Source: Woeseiaceae bacterium (GTDB lineage: Bacteria; Pseudomonadota; Gammaproteobacteria; Steroidobacterales; Woeseiaceae). Taken from it: a stretch of DNA of 42,732 nucleotides. A program made the position numbers and the translations under genes. The notes below the pieces were generated by a model. That model worked only from the letters and a program-made list of their open reading frames with translations, made no database searches and was not told the DNA's origin. This document shows, in pieces, positions 27,759 through 39,557 of the stretch; position 1 is the stretch's first letter, and every line of letters starts with the position of its first letter. The DNA lies in the NCBI GenBank assembly GCA_030066735.1, contig JASJBB010000020.1:1-42732 (forward strand), given 5' to 3'.

Positions 27759-27841
27759 GGGCCTCGGCGGAGAAGGCCCCTACCGGAAGTAAAGCGCAGC
27801 GCAGCGAGCCATGAAGGCAGGGGCCTTCTCCGCCGAGGCCC
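27759..27841. repeat. Long perfect inverted repeat with conserved centre, copy B
   Basis: 23-bp perfect arms at 27759-27781 and 27819-27841 around a 37-nt loop. The centre reads ACCGGAAGTAAAGCG, then CAGCGCAGCGAGCCATG and AAGGCA, matching copy A at 32 of 38 positions, while the outer arms differ. It fills the gap between the convergent parB and EAL genes and its last base is part of the EAL stop codon. It may end transcription from both sides; no T-tract is present. Confidence 0.9.
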
Positions 27842-29001
27842 TATGCCACCTGTTCCGATTCGGACCCCGGACCGTAAACCTTGCGCATCAGCTTGGGCAT
27901 CACGGCTTCCGAGATCAGGAAGCCCTGCATCTTGTCGCAGTTGATCGTCTTGAGGAACGTGAACGTCAACTCGTCCTCGATGCCCTCGGCGCAGACGGTC
28001 ATGTCCAGGCTGTGCGCCAGGCCGATGATCGCGGCCAGCACCTTCTGCCGCACCGGATCGTCCTTGGCCTTGCGAATGGCGCTGGCGTGAATCTTGATTT
28101 CGTCGAACGGCAGCTGGCCCAGGGCGCCCAGCGATGCGGCGGCGACCCGGAAATTGTCGAGGCACAGGCGGAAGCCCCTGTCCCGCAGCTCCGAGAGCGT
28201 TGCCAGGTGCCGGGCCGCCGGGTCGGTCAGGTCCTGCTCGGTGACCTCGAACGTGAAACTCGAGCAGGGCAGGCCGAACCGGCCGACAATTTCTGCGCTG
28301 CGGGCCGCGAGCGACTCGTCGACAAGCTGGCTCGAGGCCAGGTTGATGCAGGCGCACAGGTCGAGTCCCTTGTTTTTCCAGCGCACGAGCTGCGCGGCGG
28401 CTTCTTCGAGCACGTAATCCGTCAGCCGCGCCATGAGCCCGGCGGCTTCGATATCGGGCAGGAAGCCGAGCGGCTCGACCAGTCCACGGTCCGGATGGCG
28501 CCAGCGAACCAGCGCCTCGGCCTCGCGAGTCAGCCACTCGGCAGACGAGCCGCGCTCGACCTTGGGCTGGTACTTCACGATGAAGCGCCGGTCGCGAAGC
28601 CCTTCGTCAAGCTCCTCGCGGGAGAATTCGAGCAGCCGGTCGCGGCAGGCCCGGGCCGCGGCGGCGAGTTCGGCGTGGTCGATGTCCGGGCCGATCCACT
28701 CGAGGTTGTCGATCCTGGCGAGCTGCTCGAAAGCGGCGACTTTGCCCGAGTCGCGCGGACTGTGGCGCTCGGCGGCGACGATGACCCCGAAATGAGCGTC
28801 CTGTTCGGCATTGCGCAGGGCGCTGGCGACGCCTTCGGAGACGTCGGCCTCGGTCAGCAGCACGATCCGGCGGGACCTGCCGCCCATGAGTTCGACCAGC
28901 GTGCCGGCGCTGGCGAAAACCGTGAGGGTGAGGCTGAGTTCGCGAACCACGTCGCTCACCGCTCTCGCGCCCCTCGAATTGTCGCTGGCAATCAGTAGCA
29001 T
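27841..29001 (-). CDS. Degenerate EAL-domain protein with N-terminal receiver-like region
   Basis: 386 residues, start preceded by GGAGG. Residues about 1-125 look like a divergent receiver domain (LLIASDNSRGARAVSDVVREL, RIVLLTEADVS) without a clear phospho-Asp. From about 130 an EAL fold is readable: KYQPKV, EALVRW (162-167), N220, E252 in FEVTE, K303 in IKIH, E339 in AEGIE and QGF at 359-361. The loop-6 DDFGTG motif is replaced by DNFRVA (282-287) and KID by KIH. Loss of the second metal-binding Asp suggests no cyclic-di-GMP phosphodiesterase activity, so it may act as a binding or scaffold protein. A TATAAA (rc of 29022-29027) could be its -10. Confidence 0.85.
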   Translation of the reverse strand: MLLIASDNSRGARAVSDVVRELSLTLTVFASAGTLVELMGGRSRRIVLLTEADVSEGVASALRNAEQDAHFGVIVAAERHSPRDSGKVAAFEQLARIDNLEWIGPDIDHAELAAAARACRDRLLEFSREELDEGLRDRRFIVKYQPKVERGSSAEWLTREAEALVRWRHPDRGLVEPLGFLPDIEAAGLMARLTDYVLEEAAAQLVRWKNKGLDLCACINLASSQLVDESLAARSAEIVGRFGLPCSSFTFEVTEQDLTDPAARHLATLSELRDRGFRLCLDNFRVAAASLGALGQLPFDEIKIHASAIRKAKDDPVRQKVLAAIIGLAHSLDMTVCAEGIEDELTFTFLKTINCDKMQGFLISEAVMPKLMRKVYGPGSESEQVA

Positions 29002-29070
29002 TCGGCCTCCGGGTGTCGACTTTTATACCCCCTGAGGCTTACCAGATATGTGCGTTAAGTCGCATTGCCG

Positions 29071-29127
29071 AAAATGGGCGAAAATGCCGGGAAAACACGC
29101 CAAAATGGCGGCTTCCGGTGGCCAAAA
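29071..29127. promoter_or_regulatory. Helically phased A-tracts upstream of atp promoter
   Basis: AAAA runs begin at 29071, 29081, 29092, 29102 and 29124, i.e. spacings of 10, 11, 10 and 22 bp. Such phasing gives intrinsic DNA curvature. The last tract is 21 bp upstream of the -35 at 29145, also in phase. Possible promoter-activating bend or nucleoid-protein site. Confidence 0.6.
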
Positions 29128-29144
29128 TCGAGGGCCGCTATCTG

Positions 29145-29173
29145 TTGCTATGGCGGGGGTGCGACACTATAAT
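29145..29173 (+). promoter_or_regulatory. Sigma-70 promoter of atp operon
   Basis: TTGCTA at 29145-29150, 17-bp spacer, perfect TATAAT at 29168-29173. Predicted start near 29180, giving a leader of about 100 nt before atpI. Confidence 0.8.
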
Positions 29174-29218
29174 GCGCACGCTCATCGCAGGCCCGCCTGG
29201 ATCCGAGTTCAAGACACG

Positions 29219-29259
29219 CGCCACAAGCCGCCGGTTAGCCCGAGGGACGTGGCGTTTTT
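29219..29259 (+). terminator. Terminator-like hairpin in atp leader
   Basis: CGCCAC at 29219-29224 pairs with GTGGCG at 29249-29254, directly followed by TTTTT (29255-29259). It lies between the promoter and the GGAGG ribosome-binding site of atpI (29266-29270). The loop is long (24 nt), so termination efficiency is uncertain; it could be an attenuator. Confidence 0.35.
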
Positions 29260-29280
29260 AGTGCCGGAGGGCAGCAAAAC

Positions 29281-29655
29281 ATGCTCATGGTGCTAGCCAG
29301 CCAATTTGGAATCGGGGTGGTCCTTGCCGCCGTGTTTTGGGGCTTTGACGGACCCGTCGCAGGATACTCGGCGCTGCTCGGCAGCCTGACCTGTGTCATC
29401 CCGAATGCATTCCTGGCGCTGCGGCTCGCCCTGCCACGCCGCGATCCCGGGGGCAAAGCCCTGATGCGGGCGGCGTGGATAGGCGAAGCCGGCAAGCTGG
29501 CGTTGACTGTATTGATGTTCAGTATTGTTTTCGCCCTCGTGCGACCCATCTCGGTATGGGCGTTGTTTGCCGGTTTCATAGCAGCGCAGCTGATGACCTT
29601 CGCCGGTCTGTGGCTGCGGGACGAACAAGAAATGGACGATACACCGAGACAATAG
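29281..29655 (+). CDS. atpI: ATP synthase subunit I
   Basis: 124 residues with four hydrophobic spans and a hydrophilic tail (DEQEMDDTPRQ). The first gene of atp operons in many proteobacteria, this small membrane protein helps c-ring assembly and is not part of the final enzyme. ASQFGIGVVLAAVFWGF and GYSALLGSLTCVIPNAFLA are typical blocks. GGAGG lies 10 nt before the ATG. The stop directly abuts the atpB ATG. Confidence 0.92.
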   Translation: MLMVLASQFGIGVVLAAVFWGFDGPVAGYSALLGSLTCVIPNAFLALRLALPRRDPGGKALMRAAWIGEAGKLALTVLMFSIVFALVRPISVWALFAGFIAAQLMTFAGLWLRDEQEMDDTPRQ

Positions 29656-30833
<1,178 letters not shown>

Positions 30834-30847
30834 GCGGGTTTTCAACG

Positions 30848-30865
30848 GCCGTCCGGCCGGACGGC
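30848..30865. repeat. 18-nt perfect palindrome between atpE and atpF
   Basis: GCCGTCCGGCCGGACGGC. As RNA it forms a 7-bp GC stem with a GGCC tetraloop 14 nt after the atpE stop. Without a T-tract it is more likely a stabilising or pausing hairpin than a full terminator; it could raise atpE relative to downstream mRNA. Confidence 0.7.
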
Positions 30866-30901
30866 GATTGATGGATGTAGATTCACGCCAGGAGTATCAA
30901 C

Positions 30902-31372
30902 GTGGACTTTAATGCTACGTTTTGGGGCCAGACCATCGCGATGATCGTTTTCGTCGCGTTCGTCATGTGGAAGATCTGGCCACCGCTGATGAAGGCGCTG
31001 GAAGAGCGCCAGCAGAAGATCGCAGACGGACTTGCAGCCGCGGAAAAGGGCGACAAGAAGCTCGACGAAGCCAGGGCGGAGGCAGCGCAGATCGTTGCCG
31101 ATGCTCGCAAGCAGGCGACCGGCATTCTCGACCAGGCGCATTCGCGCGCCAACGAGATTGTGGCCGAAGGCAAGGCCGACGGCACGAAGGAGCGGGAGCG
31201 GCAGTTGACGGCGGCAGCGGCGGAGATCGAGCAGGAAACCAACAAGGCGCGCGAAGAATTGCGCGGCCAGGTTTCGGCGATCGCCGTTGCAAGCGCCGAG
31301 AAGATCCTGAATCGAGAGATTGATGCCAGGCAGCACGAGGACATCCTCGGCAAGCTGGCGAGCGAGCTCTAG
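30902..31372 (+). CDS. atpF: ATP synthase Fo subunit b
   Basis: 156 residues, GTG start with AGGAG upstream. One N-terminal membrane span (FWGQTIAMIVFVAFVMWKIW) and a long charged amphipathic helix (KALEERQQKIADGLAAAEKG onwards) that dimerises into the peripheral stalk. Length equals E. coli AtpF (156). Confidence 0.96.
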   Translation: MDFNATFWGQTIAMIVFVAFVMWKIWPPLMKALEERQQKIADGLAAAEKGDKKLDEARAEAAQIVADARKQATGILDQAHSRANEIVAEGKADGTKERERQLTAAAAEIEQETNKAREELRGQVSAIAVASAEKILNREIDARQHEDILGKLASEL

Positions 31373-31378
31373 ACAGCC

Positions 31379-31942
31379 ATGGCAGACAACAACACCATCG
31401 CCCGGCCGTATGCCCAGGCAATCTTCGAGATTGCCCGGGAAAACGACGCGCTGGCCGAATTCTCGGCATCCTTCGCGGCGGCGAAACAGCTGCTGGCTGA
31501 CGATCAGGTCGTGGCGTTCCTGGCCCGGCCCGGCCTCAACGATGCTCAGCGGCTGGAGTTCCTGCAGGGGCTGCTCGAGAAGGCGGTCGGCAAGGGGTCG
31601 GTGTTTGCCGGCGGCTCCGACCACGGCACCAATTTCTTCAGGCTGCTGCTCGAGAATCGCCGCGTAGCGGCTTTGCCCGAGATAGCCAACCGGTTCGAGG
31701 CGCTCAGGGCGAGAACCGAGAACAAGGTCGATGTTGTCGTCACGTCGGCGAGCGAAATCTCCGGCGCGCAGAAAGACGCGATCGCCGGGGCGCTGCGCGA
31801 GCGGCTCGGGCAAGACGTGAGCATCGAGACAAAAATTGACGAAAACCTGATCGGCGGCGCGGTCATCAAGGCCGGCGATGTCGTTATTGACGGGTCACTG
31901 CGGGCAAGGCTTGAAGGCCTTGCCAACGCGCTGGCCAAGTAA
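31379..31942 (+). CDS. atpH: ATP synthase F1 subunit delta
   Basis: 187 residues, starting [19 protein letters not shown], the standard delta opening. C-terminal [21 protein letters not shown] is the conserved block that contacts subunit b. It joins the F1 crown to the stalk. Starts 6 bp after atpF and ends 14 bp before atpA. Confidence 0.96.
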   Translation: MADNNTIARPYAQAIFEIARENDALAEFSASFAAAKQLLADDQVVAFLARPGLNDAQRLEFLQGLLEKAVGKGSVFAGGSDHGTNFFRLLLENRRVAALPEIANRFEALRARTENKVDVVVTSASEISGAQKDAIAGALRERLGQDVSIETKIDENLIGGAVIKAGDVVIDGSLRARLEGLANALAK

Positions 31943-31956
31943 AGAGGAAACAAGAA

Positions 31957-33498
<1,542 letters not shown>

Positions 33499-33513
33499 GC
33501 ACACTGAGGTGTC

Positions 33514-33537
33514 GTAGGAGCCCGCCCCAGCGGGCGA
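33514..33537 (+). repeat. REP-like hairpin copy 5
   Basis: GTAGGAGCCCGC, loop CCCA, GCGGGCGA, identical to copy 3 over 24 bp. Stem 33520-33525/33530-33535. It sits inside the atp operon between atpA and atpG and is the only copy not used as a stop codon. Confidence 0.85.
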
Positions 33538-33555
33538 CAAACAAGGCTAAAAGGT

Positions 33556-34428
33556 ATGGCAGGCGAAAAAGAAATTCGCAACAAGATCCGAAGCGTGCAA
33601 AACATGCAGAAGATCACCAGCGCGATGGAAAAAGTCGCGGCGTCGAAGATTCGCAAGGCGCAGGCGCAGATGGAGGCGTCGCGCCCGTACGCCGAGCGTA
33701 TTCGCCGCGTAATCTCGCACCTGTCGGAAGCGCATCCGGACGCGCGGCACCCGTTCATGGAGAAGCGCGAGATCAGGCGAGTCGGCTTTATCGTCATCTC
33801 GACCGACCGCGGCCTTTGCGGCGGGCTGAACGCCAACCTGTTTCGCAAGGTTATCGGCGACCTGGCCCAGTGGCGCGACAAGGACGTCGAGGTCGACATG
33901 GTGCTGGTCGGCGCCAAGGCCGTGCAGTTTTTCAAACGCATGGGCGGCAGCGTGCTGGGCACGGCGACGCACCTCGGCGACCAGCCCAGCGTCAACGACC
34001 TCATCGGCGCGATCACGATCATGTTGAACGCCTACGAAGAGGGCAAGATCGATCGCCTGTACCTGCTGCACAACGTTTTCGTCAGCGCGATGAGCCAGAA
34101 GCCCGTTGCGGCGACAATACTGCCGGTCAGCGAGATTGCCGAGCACGAAGAAGAAATGCAGGAACACTGGGACTACATCTACGAGCCCGAGGCGGGCGAA
34201 TTGCTGGAAGAGTTCCTGTCCCGCTACATCGAATCACAGGTTTACCGCGGCGCGGTCGAGAACTTCGCCTGCGAGATGGCGGCCAAGATGGTCGCGATGA
34301 AGTCGGCGACGGACAACGCCGGCGAAATTATCAGCAAGCTGCAGCTCGACTATAACAAGGCGCGCCAGGCAGCCATTACCCAAGAGATTTCAGAAATCGT
34401 CGGTGGCGCCGCCGCCGTATCCGAATAG
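33556..34428 (+). CDS. atpG: ATP synthase F1 subunit gamma
   Basis: 290 residues. The central rotor: N-terminal coiled coil [20 protein letters not shown], middle Rossmann-like domain with [16 protein letters not shown], and C-terminal helix [19 protein letters not shown] followed by [14 protein letters not shown]. Length is normal (E. coli 287). AAAAGGT stands before the ATG; the REP-like hairpin lies just upstream. Confidence 0.98.
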   Translation: MAGEKEIRNKIRSVQNMQKITSAMEKVAASKIRKAQAQMEASRPYAERIRRVISHLSEAHPDARHPFMEKREIRRVGFIVISTDRGLCGGLNANLFRKVIGDLAQWRDKDVEVDMVLVGAKAVQFFKRMGGSVLGTATHLGDQPSVNDLIGAITIMLNAYEEGKIDRLYLLHNVFVSAMSQKPVAATILPVSEIAEHEEEMQEHWDYIYEPEAGELLEEFLSRYIESQVYRGAVENFACEMAAKMVAMKSATDNAGEIISKLQLDYNKARQAAITQEISEIVGGAAAVSE

Positions 34429-35854
<1,426 letters not shown>

Positions 35855-35872
35855 TTACAGAGACAAAGAGAT

Positions 35873-36289
35873 ATGGCCACAATACAAGTCGACATCGTTT
35901 CTGCGGAAGGCGAAATCCACTCCGGCCAGGCCACGATGGTGTTCGCGCCGGCCAAGATGGGCGAGATCGGCATTGCGCCGCGTCACGCGCCGCTGCTCAC
36001 CGGCCTCAAGCCGGGCGAGGTGCGGGTGCAGGACACCGAGGGCAACGAGCACTTTTTCTACATCACGGGCGGCATGCTCGAGGTGCAGCCCTATCTTGTC
36101 ACCGTGCTGGCCGATACCGCGTTGCGCGGCGATCAGCTCGACGAGGCTGCGGCGCTGGCCGCCCAGCAGGAAGCCGAAGAGGCGCTGCAGGGCATGTCGG
36201 AGGAAACCGACCTCGCCCGCGCCCAGCAGGAACTCGAAGAGGCCCGCGCCCGCTACCGCGCTGCGCAGAAGCTCAAGGGCAATCGCTAG
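35873..36289 (+). CDS. atpC: ATP synthase F1 subunit epsilon
   Basis: 138 residues, normal length. N-terminal beta-sandwich with IQVDIVSAEGEIHSGQA, GEIGIAPRHAPLLTGLKPGE, and ITGGMLEVQPYLVTVLADTA, then a C-terminal helical hairpin rich in Glu and Ala that can inhibit hydrolysis. Last gene of the atp operon. Confidence 0.97.
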   Translation: MATIQVDIVSAEGEIHSGQATMVFAPAKMGEIGIAPRHAPLLTGLKPGEVRVQDTEGNEHFFYITGGMLEVQPYLVTVLADTALRGDQLDEAAALAAQQEAEEALQGMSEETDLARAQQELEEARARYRAAQKLKGNR

Positions 36290-36303
36290 CTGGAATCATG
36301 CAG

Positions 36304-36329
36304 GCCGCTCGGGCTACGACTCGAGCGGC
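36304..36329. terminator. Hairpin between convergent atpC and Lrp-type gene
   Basis: GCCGCTCG at 36304-36311 and CGAGCGGC at 36322-36329 form an 8-bp stem with a 10-nt loop. It overlaps the stop of the minus-strand regulator gene. No T-tract follows on either strand, so a terminator role is only plausible. Confidence 0.35.
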
Positions 36330-36778
36330 AGCTGCGTGATGTACTTCACCCGCTTCAGGACGAACGTCGAACTGGCCGATCGCACGGCCGGGTGCTTCAG
36401 AATCTGCTGGTTCAGGAAGTTCGTGTAGGCGTCCATGTCGGGCGCCAGCACGTGCAGCATGTAGTCCCGTTCGCCGGATACCGAGAAGCACTCGGTCACC
36501 TCCGGCAACGTACCGACAAATCGCTCGAATTCGTGACGGTTCTCGTCCGTGTGCTCGGTCATTGCGACGGCCAGCAGCACCTGCAGGCTGATGCCCACCT
36601 GCTTCGGGTCGATAAGCGCCACCTGGCGCTGGATCAGGCCGCTGTCCTCGAAGTCGCGGATGCGCCGCCACACCGACGACCGTGACATGCCCGCGATCTC
36701 GGCGAGGTCGCTCTGGCTGAGGGCCGCATCCCGCTGCAGCGCCTCGAGCAGGCGTTTGTCCGATCGGCTCAGTTTCAT
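36314..36778 (-). CDS. Lrp/AsnC family transcriptional regulator
   Basis: 154 residues from ATG at 36778; the frame is open upstream but only MKLSRSDKRLLEAL onward fits the family. N-terminal winged HTH: LSQSDLAEIAGMSRSSVWRRIRDFEDSGLI. C-terminal RAM ligand-binding domain: LLAVAMTEHTDENRHEFERF, VTECFSVSGERDYMLHVLAPDMDAY. Members respond to amino acids. It is divergent from hppD-VOC-fahA-maiA, so control of tyrosine degradation is a reasonable inference. Inverted repeats in the shared 133-bp gap may be its sites. Confidence 0.93.
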   Translation of the reverse strand: MKLSRSDKRLLEALQRDAALSQSDLAEIAGMSRSSVWRRIRDFEDSGLIQRQVALIDPKQVGISLQVLLAVAMTEHTDENRHEFERFVGTLPEVTECFSVSGERDYMLHVLAPDMDAYTNFLNQQILKHPAVRSASSTFVLKRVKYITQLPLES

Positions 36779-36911
36779 CGAGCAATTGTCCCAATCGGGC
36801 GAGTATCTGGCAACAAGTATGTCAAAATAGCGTTTTGAAGAACCATTTTGGAGCACATTTCCCACGATATTCGCGAATAATGAGCGAGAGCTGGATTGCG
36901 AGGTGAGAGAC
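36779..36911. promoter_or_regulatory. Divergent regulator / hppD control region with two inverted repeats
   Basis: TCAAAA, TAGCG, TTTTGA at 36822-36838 is a perfect 6-bp inverted repeat with 5-bp spacer. TATTCGCGAATA at 36868-36879 is a 12-bp perfect palindrome. On the minus strand the first lies between TGGTTC and CATACT (18-bp spacer), a possible promoter of the regulator. Autoregulation and hppD control are plausible, not shown. Confidence 0.45.
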
Positions 36912-38009
36912 ATGGCTGACTTGTTTGAAAACCCGATGGGTCTCGACGGCTTCGAGTTCGTCGAATTCGCTGCGCCGGAACCCGGTGTGCTGGAGCCGGT
37001 TTTCGATGCCCTGGGCTTCGAAGCGGTCGCGCGTCATCGCTCCAAGCAGGTGACGCTGTACCGGCAGGGCGGCATCAACTTCGTTCTCAACCAGGAGCCG
37101 GCCAGTCACGCCGCCTATTTCGCGCAGGAGCATGGCCCCAGCGCGTGCGGCATGGCGTTTCGCGTCAAGGACGCGCACCACGCCTACAACCGCGCGCTGG
37201 AACTCGGCGCCCAGCCCATCGACATCCCGACCGGGCCGATGGAGCTGCGCCTGCCCGCGATCAAGGGCATTGGCGGGGCGCCGCTGTACCTGATCGATCG
37301 CTACGGGCCCGGCCACTCGATCTATGACATCGATTTCGAGTTCTTCGATGACGTCAACCGGTACCCCGAGGGATGCGGCTTCAAGGAGATCGACCACCTC
37401 ACGCACAACGTCTATCGGGGCCGCATGGAATTCTGGGCCGAGTTTTACGAGCGGCTGTTCAACTTCCGCGAGATTCGGTACTTCGACATCAAGGGCGAGT
37501 ACACGGGCCTGTTGTCAAAGGCGTTGACCGCGCCCGACGGCCGCATCCGCATCCCGTTGAACGAGGAGGCCTCGAAAGAGACGGGCCAGATCGAAGAGTT
37601 CCTGATGGCTTACAACGGCGAGGGAATTCAACACATTGCGCTGAGCTGCGACGATCTCGTCGCGTGCTATGACCGGCTCAAGGATCGCGGCATGACGTTC
37701 ATGACCGCGCCGCCGGACGCGTACTACGAGATGCTCGACGACCGCCTGCCGGGCCACGGCGAGCCGGTCGAGCAATTGCAGAGCCGCGGCATACTGCTTG
37801 ACGGCACCACCGAAGACAACGACCCGAGACTGCTGCTGCAGATATTCTCCGACACGCTGGTCGGGCCCGTGTTCTTCGAGTTCATCGAGCGCAAGAAAGA
37901 CGAGGGCTTCGGCGAGGGCAATTTCAAGGCGCTGTTCGAGTCGATCGAACGCGACCAGGTCGCGCGCGGCGTTATCGGTGGCGGGGAAGCGTCCGGGAGC
38001 ACGCAATGA
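36912..38009 (+). CDS. hppD: 4-hydroxyphenylpyruvate dioxygenase
   Basis: 365 residues from ATG at 36912, with GAGGTGAG about 6 nt upstream; a GTG at 36903 sits inside that ribosome-binding site. Two VOC-fold halves. Fe(II) ligands fall at His162 (EIDHLTHNV), His241 (IQHIALS) and Glu323 (VFFEFIER), the same spacing as in Pseudomonas HPPD. C-terminal [22 protein letters not shown] is the family gate helix. It converts 4-hydroxyphenylpyruvate to homogentisate. The stop overlaps the next gene by 4 bp. Confidence 0.97.
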   Translation: MADLFENPMGLDGFEFVEFAAPEPGVLEPVFDALGFEAVARHRSKQVTLYRQGGINFVLNQEPASHAAYFAQEHGPSACGMAFRVKDAHHAYNRALELGAQPIDIPTGPMELRLPAIKGIGGAPLYLIDRYGPGHSIYDIDFEFFDDVNRYPEGCGFKEIDHLTHNVYRGRMEFWAEFYERLFNFREIRYFDIKGEYTGLLSKALTAPDGRIRIPLNEEASKETGQIEEFLMAYNGEGIQHIALSCDDLVACYDRLKDRGMTFMTAPPDAYYEMLDDRLPGHGEPVEQLQSRGILLDGTTEDNDPRLLLQIFSDTLVGPVFFEFIERKKDEGFGEGNFKALFESIERDQVARGVIGGGEASGSTQ

Positions 38010-38551
38010 AAATGAAGCGCATCCACCATGTGGCTTACCGCTGCAAGGACGCGAAGGAAACCGTGGAGTTCTACCAGCGGGTGCTCAACATGGAATTCAC
38101 GGTGGCGTTCGCCGAGGACATGGTGCCCTCGACCAAGGAGCCGGACCCCTACATGCACGTCTTTCTCGACGCCGGGATGGGCAACGTGCTCGCGTTTTTC
38201 GAGTTGCCCACGAAGCCGGAGATGGATCGCGACCACAACACGCCCGAGTGGGTGCAGCACCTGGCGATGGAAGTCGAGGACTACGATGCGCTGCTGGCGG
38301 CCAAGGAACACATCGAACGCGAAGGCGTTGACGTGATCGGGCCGACCAATCATGGCATCTTCCAGTCGATCTACTTCTTCGACCCGAACGGGCACCGGCT
38401 CGAGCTGGTCGCGAATACGCAAACCCAGGAGCAGCTGGACGAGTTGAAGCGCGTAGCACCCGCAATGCTCGAGGAGTGGAGCCAGACCAAGAAAGCGCCC
38501 CGCCATGCGGCCTGGCTGCACGAGCTCGAGTTCACGGGAGGCGAGTCATGA
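38006..38551 (+). CDS. VOC-family (glyoxalase/dioxygenase fold) metalloprotein
   Basis: 181 residues, ATGA overlap with hppD and with fahA. Opens [20 protein letters not shown], standard VOC. Candidate metal ligands are His8, Glu66 (AFFEL), His85 (VQHLAME) and Glu133 (HRLELVA), the glyoxalase-I-like set; the C-terminal 45 residues are a helical extension. It sits where homogentisate 1,2-dioxygenase is expected, and no hmgA is visible here. Whether it cleaves a ring, isomerises an intermediate or removes a by-product cannot be decided from sequence. Coupling on both sides implies a role in the same pathway. Confidence 0.85.
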   Translation: MKMKRIHHVAYRCKDAKETVEFYQRVLNMEFTVAFAEDMVPSTKEPDPYMHVFLDAGMGNVLAFFELPTKPEMDRDHNTPEWVQHLAMEVEDYDALLAAKEHIEREGVDVIGPTNHGIFQSIYFFDPNGHRLELVANTQTQEQLDELKRVAPAMLEEWSQTKKAPRHAAWLHELEFTGGES

Positions 38552-39555
38552 AACTGGCGTCAATAAAAAGCGGTCGCGACGGGTCGCTCGTCGTCGTATC
38601 GAAAGATCTTTCACGCTGCGTCAGCGCCGCAGATATCGCGCCGACGCTGCAGGCTGCGCTCGACAACTGGGCCGAGGTCGCGCCACAGCTCGAGATGCTG
38701 GCGGCCACGCTCGAGCCGGGTGACGCCGGTGAGGCGTTCGATGAGGCAGCCTGCGCATCGCCGTTACCGCGCGCGTTCCAATGGGCCGACGGGTCGGCGT
38801 ACGTTAACCACGTGGAGCTCGTCCGCAAGGCACGCGGCGCCGAGGTGCCCGAGTCTTTCTGGACCGACCCGCTGATGTACCAGGGCGGCTCCGACTCGTT
38901 CCTTGGCCCGCGCGACGACATCCTGGCAGCGGACGAAGCCTGGGGCATCGACCTCGAGGGCGAAGTTGCGGTCGTCACTGACGATGTCCCGATGGGTGTC
39001 AGTGCCGACGAGGCCGGCGCGTACATCCGGCTCGTGATGCTGGTGAACGACGTGTCACTGCGCGGCCTGATTCCCGGCGAGCTGGCTAAGGGGTTCGGGT
39101 TCTTCCAGTCGAAACCCTCGTCGGCGTTCTCGCCGGTTGCCGTCACGCCCGACGAACTCGGGGAGGCCTGGAGAGATCACAAGCTGCACCTGCCGCTGTT
39201 GTCGGAACTGAACGGCGCGCCGTTCGGCAAACCCGACGCCGGTGTCGACATGACGTTCGACTTCGGACAGCTGATCGCGCATGCAGCGAAGTCGCGGCCG
39301 CTCGAGGCCGGGTCGATCATCGGTTCCGGCACCGTGTCCAACAAGCTCGACGGCGGCCCCGGCAAGCCGATTGCCGAGGGCGGCGCGGGCTATTCGTGCA
39401 TCGCCGAGATCCGCATGATCGAGACCATCGAGTCCGGCGCGCCGTCGACATCGTTCCTGCGTTTTGGCGACCGCGTCCGCATCGAAATGAACGACGCGGA
39501 TGGCAACTCCATTTTCGGCGTCATCGACCAGACCGTCGTTCGCTACGAGCGCTAG
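38548..39555 (+). CDS. fahA: Fumarylacetoacetate hydrolase family protein (fumarylacetoacetase)
   Basis: 335 residues from ATG at 38548, overlapping the VOC gene stop by 4 bp; an upstream open part is discarded. The metal-binding Glu-x-Glu and Asp are at 137, 139 (IDLEGEVAVV) and 168 (MLVNDVSLR). FAKSKPSSAF-like segment reads FGFFQSKPSSAFSPVAVTPD. C-terminal GSGTVSNKLDGGPGKPIAEGG differs from classic GSGT-IS-G but fits the bacterial type found in tyrosine operons. It should hydrolyse fumarylacetoacetate to fumarate and acetoacetate. Confidence 0.9.
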   Translation: MKLASIKSGRDGSLVVVSKDLSRCVSAADIAPTLQAALDNWAEVAPQLEMLAATLEPGDAGEAFDEAACASPLPRAFQWADGSAYVNHVELVRKARGAEVPESFWTDPLMYQGGSDSFLGPRDDILAADEAWGIDLEGEVAVVTDDVPMGVSADEAGAYIRLVMLVNDVSLRGLIPGELAKGFGFFQSKPSSAFSPVAVTPDELGEAWRDHKLHLPLLSELNGAPFGKPDAGVDMTFDFGQLIAHAAKSRPLEAGSIIGSGTVSNKLDGGPGKPIAEGGAGYSCIAEIRMIETIESGAPSTSFLRFGDRVRIEMNDADGNSIFGVIDQTVVRYER

Positions 39556-39557
39556 CG

